From contig NZ_CP108417.1 in assembly GCF_035978755.1 (NCBI RefSeq), forward strand, positions 1 through 64,000: 64,000 nt of DNA. Reading direction: 5' to 3'. This DNA is from Streptomyces sp. NBC_01298. Its GTDB lineage: Bacteria; Actinomycetota; Actinomycetes; Streptomycetales; Streptomycetaceae. The translations under genes were made by a program, and so were the position numbers. The notes below the pieces were generated by a model. It was given only the letters and a program-made list of their open reading frames with translations, made no database searches and had not been told where the DNA came from. How positions within the stretch are numbered: the first letter of the stretch is position 1; every line of letters starts with the position of its first letter. Below are positions 8,620 through 15,963 of this stretch, piece after piece.

Positions 8620-9999
8620 GGGGCGGAAGCGGGAGCGCCAGCCCCGGGCCTTCTCTGCGGTAGCGGCGGCCTCCGCTGCCAGGCGGTCGCGCTCGGCCTG
8701 GTCCGCGGCCTCGATGGCCTTGTCCTGGCACGGCTTGCACAGCGTCGGGAGCCACCGGAGCGCCGGCTCCGGGTATGCCTCGGCCGTCTTCCACCGGTCG
8801 TCGGGGAACTTCGCCCCGCACTCCGCGCAGAGCGGACGCCGGGCCTCCTGCTTGGCCTTGTTCTCCTCGGCCACCCGCCGCAGCTGTTCCCGGTACTCCT
8901 CCTGTTGGACCTTCATCCGCTCTCGCTCGCGAACGAGGACCGCGTCCCGGCGCGGGTTGCCGACCGCGTCGCGCAGGGTCTGCATCTCGGTACGGCCGAA
9001 GCGCAGGAACACCGGTCCAGCCGGGCCGTGGGCGCGCAGGTTGCGCAGGCCGGTCGCGATGATCGGGATCTTCCTGTCGTAGCTGCTGTATCCGCTCGAG
9101 GCCCGCTCGCCCGCCCACAACGGCCGGGTCAGCTCCTGGAGACGCGGGAGGGTGCGGTTGGGGTCGCGGGCGCCGATGTGGTTGAAGACGATCAGCACCG
9201 GCGGGTGCGGGACCTCAGCGGGGTCGGTGGTGTGGGCGAGCCAGCGGGTGCGCCACATCGGCTTGTCCTTGCCGTCGGTGTCCTTGATCGTTCGTTTGAA
9301 GAAGCGGTGGTACTTCGCGAGTTTCGCCGCGATCTCCTCGGCGGTCTCGTGGCAGTTGTCGACCTCGATGAACAACAGCGGGATCCCCGCCTGCGGGGCG
9401 GTGAGCACGATGTCGGCCTGGGCGCCGCCCTTCCCCGGAGCACTCCACATGCCGGTGGCCGGGAGCGGGACCTCGGTCGTGTACGAGGCGATCGTGCCGA
9501 CGCCGGGGCTGGCGTCGACGGCGGCCTGCGCGGCCGCCTTCGCTTCGGCCGGCTCCGCGGTGAGCAGTTTCAGGTCGGGCTTGGGGCGGAGCAGCGCGAT
9601 GACCGTCTCGTTGACGGCCATGGGGTGGGTGGCCCCGCTGGAACCCGCGCCACGGGCAGTGGCGCCCATCTCCGTCAGCGGGCGCCCAAGCTCGTAGGAG
9701 GCGGCCTCCAGGCCCTTGACGGTCAGGTTGCGCAGCGACTCCCCCGCCCGGCTGGTGCCGCCGTTCTCGGCGAGACCGTGCTTGCGTAGATCGGAGAGCG
9801 CGCCGGCGTGCGAGGCCGTGCGGGCGGTCTTCTGCTTGGATGCGCTCGACTTGGTGGTGTGGCGGTAGGTCAGGTGGGGTGAGGCGATCCTCTGGATCTG
9901 GTCGGCCGTGGCCACCTTCAGCACGCCGAGCACGCGCAGCACATCCCCGCGCAGGTCGTTCGAGGACCCTGCTGGATTCGTCAGCCGCTTGCCTGCCAT
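8584..9999 (-). CDS. Replication-relaxation family protein
   Basis: The ATG at 9999 follows an AAGGGG site with about 9 bp spacing, giving 471 residues; in-frame codons upstream to 10110 are less likely to be used. Residues 15-90 form a winged-helix-like domain (DVLRVLGVLKVATADQIQRI, then LSDLRKHGLAEN). The middle region, with ADIVL and LLFIEVDNCHET, resembles a nuclease-type fold with an acidic-rich strand pair, and the C-terminus has four cysteines (CAECGAKF, CKPCQ) for zinc, a charged coiled coil and a repeat-encoded tail (GQAQGDPGQAP). This matches the Replic_Relax family found on actinobacterial plasmids. Iteron-like repeats flank it on both sides, which fits a role in plasmid replication or its control. 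Confidence 0.8.
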   Translation of the reverse strand: MAGKRLTNPAGSSNDLRGDVLRVLGVLKVATADQIQRIASPHLTYRHTTKSSASKQKTARTASHAGALSDLRKHGLAENGGTSRAGESLRNLTVKGLEAASYELGRPLTEMGATARGAGSSGATHPMAVNETVIALLRPKPDLKLLTAEPAEAKAAAQAAVDASPGVGTIASYTTEVPLPATGMWSAPGKGGAQADIVLTAPQAGIPLLFIEVDNCHETAEEIAAKLAKYHRFFKRTIKDTDGKDKPMWRTRWLAHTTDPAEVPHPPVLIVFNHIGARDPNRTLPRLQELTRPLWAGERASSGYSSYDRKIPIIATGLRNLRAHGPAGPVFLRFGRTEMQTLRDAVGNPRRDAVLVRERERMKVQQEEYREQLRRVAEENKAKQEARRPLCAECGAKFPDDRWKTAEAYPEPALRWLPTLCKPCQDKAIEAADQAERDRLAAEAAATAEKARGWRSRFRPGQAQGDPGQAP

Positions 10000-10262
10000 C
10001 AGCTCCACCCCTTCGACGCGAGCGACCAGCCGCATCGGCCTGCCGTGAGGCGGACCTGACTGGTCGTGGAGGGCGCCGGGCCCCCCTGGAACCCGATGAT
10101 CTCCTCCCATACGGACAACAAGAGGGGAGAAGAGGGTTGTGACGCTGCGGATTTCACGCCGATCTGGGCGGTGACCTGCATGTTTCCCGCCCAGTCGGGT
10201 GTCGGGCCCCCAAGTGGGATCCGAAGGAGGTTCCGAAGTGCCCCCTCAAGGAGCCCGATTCG

Positions 10263-10290
10263 GCTTACCCAGCCGATGTGGGGCTTGCCC
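10263..10290. repeat. Two further copies of the GCTTRCCC motif upstream of the replication-relaxation gene
   Basis: GCTTACCC at 10263 and GCTTGCCC at 10283 lie about 265 bp upstream of the 9999 start. They could be operator sites for an iteron-binding protein. Confidence 0.55.
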
Positions 10291-10413
10291 GCTCCCCGGG
10301 CAGTGCACGGCCAGGCCGGCGGCCGTGGACGGCGGTGGATCGTCGCCATCGTCACATCTCCTTCGTCTTGTTCACCACCCCACACCGGGGCCGTGGAAGG
10401 AGAGCGTGCAAAA

Positions 10414-10571
10414 GGACCCCTTGACTGCGGTCTAACGGTGCCCGGCAGCGAGGCATGTCTAGGGGAAACAGGGTGCCCGCGGCCGCGCGCGGGACCCGGA
10501 CAAGGGGTCAGCGGCCGGGATCGCCGTCGAGCGGGACGTCAGACAAGGGGGTCCGCTATGGCCCCTTGTCC
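10414..10571. promoter_or_regulatory. Operator-like repeats, motif ACAAGGGGTCC
   Basis: Four copies occur upstream of the 10693 gene: near 10414 (reverse), 10499, 10543 and 10562 (reverse). The last two form a dyad with 9-bp arms (GACAAGGGG at 10542-10550, CCCCTTGTC at 10562-10570). They lie in the roughly 690-bp gap between the divergent replication-relaxation and 10693 genes, a natural place for a repressor. No other gene is seen in that gap. Confidence 0.5.
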
Positions 10572-10692
10572 GCAGGGTTTGTCCGTCCCACGGGGGAGGA
10601 GAAATCTCCGGCCGCTGTCCACAGGCCCTCAGCCCGACTCTTCTGGAGACGTCGCCGTGGCCCACACGGCGGCCGTGCGACAGGAGCCTTCG

Positions 10693-11133
10693 ATGCACGA
10701 GAACATGCCGATCAACCGCGCGCTGTCCCCCGCCCAGGTACAGCTCGCCTTCGACTACGTACTGGCGCTCCACGCCCGCGACGACGACGCGGTGGACCGG
10801 CTCGCGACCGAGCTCCTCCCCCACCCCGGCCTGCTGGTCGCCATCGCCGAGGAACTCATCCTCCCGATAACCGCGCTGCCTGACGACGTCGACGACATCA
10901 ACGCCGACTCCTTCGTCCTGGACCAACTCGGCGTGCTCTTCATGACGGCGATCCACATGTGGGCCCTTGACTGCCCCTCCAGCGCGGCGCCGACCATCGC
11001 CCACTCCATCGCGCACTTCGTCGCCCAGGTCTTCGTCACCGAACCCACGGACGTCGCCCATGCGCTGGAAGTGATACGCGACGGACGCCTGGAACTCGCC
11101 CGCGCCGTGCACACGACCAGCACGCACCGGTAG
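10693..11133 (+). CDS. Hypothetical helical protein, paralogue of the 4430-4867 product
   Basis: The ATG at 10693 follows a CAGGAG site at 6 bp spacing and gives 146 residues, although the frame is open much further upstream. The protein is nearly all helix, with an acidic character and a central FVLDQLGVLFMTAIHMWALD segment matching the equivalent helix in the gene at 4430-4867. There is no recognised domain. It is divergent from the replication-relaxation gene across a region of repeat motifs, so regulation by an iteron- or dyad-binding protein is possible. Confidence 0.7.
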   Translation: MHENMPINRALSPAQVQLAFDYVLALHARDDDAVDRLATELLPHPGLLVAIAEELILPITALPDDVDDINADSFVLDQLGVLFMTAIHMWALDCPSSAAPTIAHSIAHFVAQVFVTEPTDVAHALEVIRDGRLELARAVHTTSTHR

Positions 11134-11148
11134 CCACACACCGGCCGT

Positions 11149-11277
11149 ACTGAGTGGAGGCGCACCCACTCGGTGGAGCTACGAGTGGGCGCCACTCGGC
11201 AGCCCACTGAGTGGCGCCCACCCGGTGGCCTCCACTCTCTCCCTGACGACATCCACTCGGTGGATTCCACCCGATGG
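11149..11277. repeat. Array of 11-bp palindromes, consensus CCACYSRGTGG
   Basis: About seven imperfect copies occur: 11149, 11166, 11183-11197 (a GAGTGGGCGCCACTC form), 11204, 11218, 11253 and 11267. One isolated copy (CCACTCAGTGG) is at 13235, beyond the IS-like element. The array starts just after the 10693 gene. It may be a replication, incompatibility or partition site. Confidence 0.7.
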
Positions 11278-11504
11278 ACACTCCCCCGAGTGCACGATGC
11301 GCGCCGTGGATGCTGGCGGGTGGAAGTGGCGCTCATCGGGTGGCTTCGGTGCGGTGTTCCGGGTCTCCCGGTGCGGTGCGTTTCCCCTTGACACGGGGCC
11401 TGTGACTCTGTTGGCCAATTCCGCTGTTGTCGTACGTGGCCCGGCGTCGTTGATCCGATCATCCGGCGTCGTTGCCGGGGACGGACAGCGTCGGGGAGGC
11501 GTCA

Positions 11505-11970
11505 GTGTCGTTGCGTACGAGCGGGCCGGGCTGGATTCCGGATTCGACGCGAAGGATCGCCCAAGCCGCGTTGCCTCAGGGGAGCCCGGCGATCAGGATG
11601 CGTGATGCGCTGGGTGAGCTGTTCCATGACGAGGACTTCGCCGATCTCTTCCCCCAGCGGGGCCGGCCAGCGCTGTCGCCGGCGGTCCTCGCTCTGGTGT
11701 CGATCCTGCAGTTCGCCGAGGGCCTCTCCGACCGACAGGCTGCCCTGGCTGCCAGGGCACGTATCGACTGGAAGTACGCCCTCGGTCTGAAACTTGAAGA
11801 CCCGGGATTCGACCATTCAGTGCTGAGCGAGTTCCGAGACCGACTGGTCGAGGGCAGCGCGGAGACCCGCATCACCGACGCCGTGCTGGCTGCCGCTTCG
11901 GAAGCAGGTCTGCTGAAAACTCGGGGCCGCCAGCGCACCGACAGCACGCACGTACTGTCGTCGGTCCGCG
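11505..11970 (+). pseudogene. IS1182-family transposase, N-terminal fragment
   Basis: A GTG behind a GGGGAGG site starts a protein with a clear IS1182-type N-terminus: RDALGELFHDEDFADLFP, then LALVSILQFAEGLSDRQA, then RIDWKYALGL, then HSVLSEFRDRLVEG, then RQRTDSTHVLSSVR. Homology ends near 11970, just as the first catalytic aspartate of the DDE core (the D of RTDSTH) is reached. The frame continues open to 12335 but reads as unrelated, arginine-rich sequence. The fragment cannot encode an active transposase. Confidence 0.8.
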
Positions 11971-12274
11971 GTCCGAAAGGAGCACGCGCCATGACGATCA
12001 GGCGCAGCGGCCTTAGGGCGCGGTCATGCCTGGCCGGTGTCCCGCCTGTCAGACTGCGGTGCGATCGGTCAAGGACTCTTTGGGCCGGAAGGATCTCGCC
12101 GGATCGCCCCGTACCTCGACTGCTCACACCCGCTGGGCGAGGAAGCAGCCTGCAGCGTGGCGGCGGTCGGAGAGGGAACGCGTGTCCCCTTGACGGGCGG
12201 GCCTGTTATTGCTGGGACTGTCAACAGATCGGACGGCCGCGCCAAACGGCCGATCCGCACCCAGCGCAGGAGGA

Positions 12275-12694
12275 ATGTTGTCGGATTCAAACGCCTTGGA
12301 GCCGGACAAGGCAGTTGCCGGCGAGGAGTACATGAGTGAGTCCATGCTCACGTACTTCATGAAGCGCCTCGATTCCATGAAGCAAGAGCTGCTGCACAAC
12401 GCGGACGCGACCACCAATAACCTGAGGGAGGTGGCCGCCAACGCCGTGGACCCGGCTGACCGTGCCAGGCGGGAAGAAGAGCTTGCCCTGGAGCTGGCCA
12501 CCCGAGACCGGGAGCGGAGGCTCCTCAAGAAGGTCGACAGTGCTCTCCTTCGGATCCAGCACGGGAAGTACGGCTGGTGCGAGACCTGCGAGGGCGAGAT
12601 CGGCCTCCGCCGCCTGCAGACACGCCCGACCCAAGAACTTTGCGTCGACTGCCGCGAGGTGGCGGAGGAGAAGGTGACGAAGTTCGGGGCATAG
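12275..12694 (+). CDS. dksA: DksA-like RNA polymerase-binding protein, proteobacterial type
   Basis: The 139-residue protein resembles E. coli DksA along its length: a GEEYM segment near the N-terminus, a DPADRARREEELALELATRD coiled coil, RDRERRLLKKV, and a C-terminal C4 zinc finger reading GWCETCEGEIGLRRLQ, ending ELCVDC. Typical Streptomyces members of the DksA/TraR group have a different finger. DksA acts with ppGpp at the RNA polymerase secondary channel. An AGGAGG site abuts the ATG at 12275; the TTG at 12278 is better spaced. The conserved GEEYM argues against starting at the ATG at 12332. It lies within an IS-like element, which suggests lateral transfer. Confidence 0.8.
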   Translation: MLSDSNALEPDKAVAGEEYMSESMLTYFMKRLDSMKQELLHNADATTNNLREVAANAVDPADRARREEELALELATRDRERRLLKKVDSALLRIQHGKYGWCETCEGEIGLRRLQTRPTQELCVDCREVAEEKVTKFGA

Positions 12695-13037
12695 AGATAG
12701 TCCGGGTGGTCAGCCATGAAGCCGGATGAGGGGCCGCAACGAGGAGCGCGGCCCGCACTGCCCACCCCAGCCAAGCCATCGAACCGGAATCAGGTCGGCC
12801 AGTTGTCGCTACTGGCCGATCCGATCCCGGGGGCCGTGGTGCTCAGTACCGGGAAGGTCAGCGTGATGGTGAACTCCGCGCGCAGCCATCGCGAAGGCAG
12901 CCAACGAGGCCGGCCGGAGACCGACCAATCAGTCAAAGGATCGACTTACACATCGCGCGCCTTCTGACCTGCAGTGATGATCTCTGGCGGTGCGCAGAAT
13001 GTCCCCAGGCACCCATGCCCAGACAGGCGACCAGTGG
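12695..13037. other. Interior right part of the IS-like element, no gene recognised
   Basis: Between the dksA stop and the right inverted repeat I see no convincing reading frame. There is no trace of the transposase C-terminus. Confidence 0.4.
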
Positions 13038-13096
13038 ATTGGCCAACAGAGTCACGGGGCCTGTGTCAAGGGGAAACGCGGCGGGGTGCACCGGGG

Positions 13097-13245
13097 TGGA
13101 TGCTCGGCATCGTCCCGGCGATGTCGTGCATCCACATCGCGATGTCGTGCACTCCGGGACGATGCCGAGCATCCATGCGGAGAGTGCACGACATCGTCGG
13201 TGCGCACGACCGCACCGAGTGCACGGCATCGGGTCCACTCAGTGG
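13097..13245. repeat. Complex repeat block with a perfect 22-bp inverted repeat
   Basis: A 22-bp sequence at 13097-13118 recurs exactly in inverse at 13154-13175. Within and beyond the arms, GATGTCGTGCA occurs directly at 13120 and 13141 and inverted at 13185; a looser copy is near 13218, and a CCACTCAGTGG palindrome is at 13235. The block sits at the 3' end of the relaxase gene. It may be a nicking/origin-of-transfer site, a replication site or a regulatory site. Confidence 0.65.
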
Positions 13246-15215
13246 CCGGCCTCCCGGCCCCGGTGCGGTCCGGGCTCTGGCGGGCGATGCGCCTGCTGAT
13301 CGTCCCTGCGCACCGGGTGCGCTGCGTCGGCGTCGTCCTGTTCGGCGTAGCGGGTCGCTCGGGTGCGGGAGTCGCCGGCCGCCTTGGCGAACGCTTCCTG
13401 GAGATGGCGCAGCCGCTCGGCGGTGAGGTCGAGGGCTTCGACGTCGGTGCGGGACTCCCGGAGGGCCCGTAGCGCGGTCATGTCGATCGCCCCGGCGCGT
13501 GCGGCCTCCGGCTCCTGGTCGTCGTCCTCTTCCTCGAGGTCGGCGCCCGGGGGCACGATCAGCTGCTCGGGCATCGCGGCCTGCTGGTGCCGGGTGACGT
13601 CGTACGCCTGGCCCCGCGCGGCGGTGACGGTGGTGGTGCGCAGCTTCTCCCGCACCGCCGTGCCAGCGAGGACGGCTCGCTCGTACTGCAACGGGAGGCG
13701 GGGTATCTCCCACTCCCCTGCGTCCGAGCCCGGGGGCCCGGGTGCAGCCGGCTCGCCAGGATCGGCCGGAGGGCGCCGGTCCGGGTCGGGGGCCGGGGTG
13801 GGTGGGCGGCGCCGGGCGGGGAGCTCGGACAGGGACCAGCGGGCGGTGTAGAGGCGGTAGTCCTTCTGCAGGCCGATCGTGGTTTTCGGCTCGCTGATGT
13901 CCAGGCAGTGGGTGGAGATGGCGGTGGCCACGATCTTCTCGTCCAGGCCCGGTTCGCGGCGGCGGCCGCGCAGGACGAGGGCGAGGTGACGGCGGGTTTC
14001 GGCGAGCAGGTGCCTGCGGTGGAAGCGGCCGCCTTCGTTCATCACGAACACGGTCGCGGTGACGTCGACGGCCGCCAGGGCGACGTCGAGGACGGCGGCG
14101 ACCCGGGCCCGGATCGCTGCGGCCGCGGCGCGGGCGTGCTCGAGGAGGGAGTTGATGACGTCGATGGCCACCCCGGAGTTGAGGATCGCGCTCGCCTTCC
14201 ACCAGACGCGCAGCTGCGCGAGCGGCCGGGTCTTCTGCTTGGGCGGGCGGGTCTTGCGGGCGGCTATCTGGTTCATCTTGGCGCGGGCGGTCTCGGAGAC
14301 CACGGGCAGGAACTTCAGCTCGCCGTCGTCGTCGACGGCGGTGACGTACTCGTGCTCCAGCTCGGCGAGGCAGGCGGCGATCTGGTCGCTGCGTCGGGAA
14401 GTCCAGCGGATCAGCTCGTGCGGCACCCCGGCGATCTCCATCACGGGCCGGCGCCCCTCGGTGACGGTGCGCGGCTCGGTCGCCAGCCCCAGTGCCTCGC
14501 AGACCTCGGCGGCCACGAGCTCGTTGTAGAGCGCGGAGGCGGCCACGGTGTTCTCGTGCAGGGCCGTGGTGTGGATCGAGTTCCACTTCCCGTCCGGGCG
14601 CTGCCCCTTCACTGACAACAGAAGATGGTCATGGAGCAAGGGCATCCCGGAGCGTGCCTCGTAGTGGCGGAAGCGCGCGGCGACCAGACCGCCGGGCGGC
14701 GGCACCCGGTAGATGCCGTCCTTCCCGTACCGGATCACCGCGACCTCGTCCTCGATCCACTCCAGCACCCGTACGATCGCGCGCTCGTGCGCGGCCTCGA
14801 TCACCAGCCGGGTCTCCTCATCCCCCAGCGCCCATAGGAGGTAGATCGTCGGCTGCGGCCGGAACACGAAGTCGACGCCCGTGACCATCACCTGGCGTCC
14901 GAGGGCGCCGGCCTTGAACGCCTTCTTCGGGGACGCGCCCTGGGCGAGAAGCTCGGCCTCGATCCGGTCCGCGTACGGGTGCCGGCCCCGCTCGCCGAAC
15001 AGGTTCCGCAGCTGGCCCTCGGTGACTTCCTCGCCCGGCACGAGTCCGAGCACGGCCAGGCCGCGGCCCATCCACCGCCCGACCGGAACACCCGCCTGCT
15101 CCTGGGCCTCACGCAGCGGCGTGCGGGCCGGGCGGCGGCCGTCACCGACAACGGTCTGGCGCAGGTAGTAGCGGTACATCTGACCAGCCCGGACAACCCT
15201 GATATCCACTGTCAT
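13239..15215 (-). CDS. MobF/TrwC-type conjugative relaxase without helicase domain
   Basis: The N-terminus has AGQMYRYYLRQ, tyrosines suited to be the nicking residues. Around residue 200, FRHYEARSGMPLLHDHLLL gives the H...HxH metal triad of TrwC relaxases, and SALYNELVAAEV completes the domain. Relaxases nick at oriT and pilot single-stranded DNA into recipients. At 658 residues it is shorter than typical two-domain MobF proteins, and I see no Walker motifs in the C-terminal half, which is helical and acidic (EEEDDDQEPEAARAG). The ATG at 15215 lacks a good ribosome-binding site; a GTG at 15224 is an alternative. The 3' end abuts a complex repeat block that could be the target. Confidence 0.75.
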   Translation of the reverse strand: MTVDIRVVRAGQMYRYYLRQTVVGDGRRPARTPLREAQEQAGVPVGRWMGRGLAVLGLVPGEEVTEGQLRNLFGERGRHPYADRIEAELLAQGASPKKAFKAGALGRQVMVTGVDFVFRPQPTIYLLWALGDEETRLVIEAAHERAIVRVLEWIEDEVAVIRYGKDGIYRVPPPGGLVAARFRHYEARSGMPLLHDHLLLSVKGQRPDGKWNSIHTTALHENTVAASALYNELVAAEVCEALGLATEPRTVTEGRRPVMEIAGVPHELIRWTSRRSDQIAACLAELEHEYVTAVDDDGELKFLPVVSETARAKMNQIAARKTRPPKQKTRPLAQLRVWWKASAILNSGVAIDVINSLLEHARAAAAAIRARVAAVLDVALAAVDVTATVFVMNEGGRFHRRHLLAETRRHLALVLRGRRREPGLDEKIVATAISTHCLDISEPKTTIGLQKDYRLYTARWSLSELPARRRPPTPAPDPDRRPPADPGEPAAPGPPGSDAGEWEIPRLPLQYERAVLAGTAVREKLRTTTVTAARGQAYDVTRHQQAAMPEQLIVPPGADLEEEDDDQEPEAARAGAIDMTALRALRESRTDVEALDLTAERLRHLQEAFAKAAGDSRTRATRYAEQDDADAAHPVRRDDQQAHRPPEPGPHRGREAGH

Positions 15216-15459
15216 GGAAACCACGTCACACGGCTCTGACCTGCAAGAAAAGACCGATCAGCGGAACGTCCCGCCAGGCGGGAGCAGCGGCCGAACTTTC
15301 TTCACCGGCGCCCGCCACACGGGAAGCGGCCACGAGCCAGAAGCAAATGTCATCGCTCTCCGGCAGACCTCACACCACGCCCCGGACGACACCAACAAAC
15401 ACCACTGAGCACCACCAAGTGCCCAGGAACGCACACCACCAACGAGCAGCGCCTACATC

Positions 15460-15483
15460 AGCCCCCGGTACCCGCCGGGGGCT
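15460..15483. terminator. Short GC hairpin
   Basis: A perfect 9-bp stem (15460-15468 with 15475-15483) lies in the roughly 295-bp space between the relaxase start and the remnant at 15511. It could end transcripts from either direction. Confidence 0.45.
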
Positions 15484-15510
15484 CCGTCGTGCTGCCCGAA
15501 GGAGACCACC

Positions 15511-15655
15511 GTGCCCACCTTCGAGACCCTCCCGCGCTTCACCACGACCTCCGTCACCTCACCCCCGCCCAGCGCCGGCGCTTCCGCCACGTCGTCCTAG
15601 ACGCCTTCGTCCCCGACCTCCGCGCCGACCGGCCCTTCCGACCCGGGTTACGGGA
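15511..15655 (+). pseudogene. RelE/ParE-like small protein, frameshifted and truncated
   Basis: A GTG behind GAAGGAGA begins VPTFETLPRF, then the sense moves to another frame reading HHDLRHLTPAQRRRFRHVVL and DAFVPDLRADRPFRPGLR. Adding one C near 15541 restores a single frame matching a conserved Streptomyces family of about 100 residues resembling RelE toxins. The rest of the protein is absent after the PGLR segment, so the gene is dead. I see no antitoxin partner. Confidence 0.5.
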
Positions 15656-15660
15656 ACCGC

Positions 15661-15963
15661 GCGGGTTCCCAGAATCCTGAGCCGCCAAGCAGAGGAACCC
15701 GTAAGCGAAACCCGCATCAGCCCTGGGGACGTGTACGGGTTGGCTTAGCCAGGTCGGCTTCGGGGCAGCGCCGCCGTGGCATCCTGTGGTGGCTGGGGCT
15801 GAGGCACGAAGAAGCGCCGGAGCCCAGGTGCACGCGGTAATCGGAGACCTGCCTCGGCCAGCACAAGTCGTCCGCCACACGAACCCTGTCGCACCGCCCC
15901 TAATGCTCAGTAACTTGCGGCTGCACAGGGCAGTAGACGGTTGCAGCGTGGAATGATTCGAGC
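15661..15963. other. Non-coding stretch upstream of the 569-residue gene
   Basis: A GGAACC-GCGCG-GGTTCC hairpin is at about 15656-15672. No further gene or clear promoter is recognised. Confidence 0.35.

Larger units (their letters stand above)
11379..13078. mobile_element. IS-like element with 41-bp terminal inverted repeats, carrying a dksA gene
   Basis: Sequence 11379-11419 recurs in inverted orientation at 13038-13078 with 38 of 41 bases matching; both begin CGTTTCCCCTTGACAC and end TTGGCCAAT. The three mismatches fall within the 7-bp centre, which reads as inverted between the ends. The left end leads directly into an IS1182-type transposase start, but the rest of the transposase is missing and a DksA-like gene occupies the interior. 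A third, related but diverged end-like sequence sits at about 12180-12215. Target-site duplications were not found by eye. Confidence 0.6.

Noticed and set aside
12933..13238. 101-codon minus-strand frame in the repeat block
   Set aside because: Its sequence is the translation of the inverted repeats and the right element end; no protein-like features.
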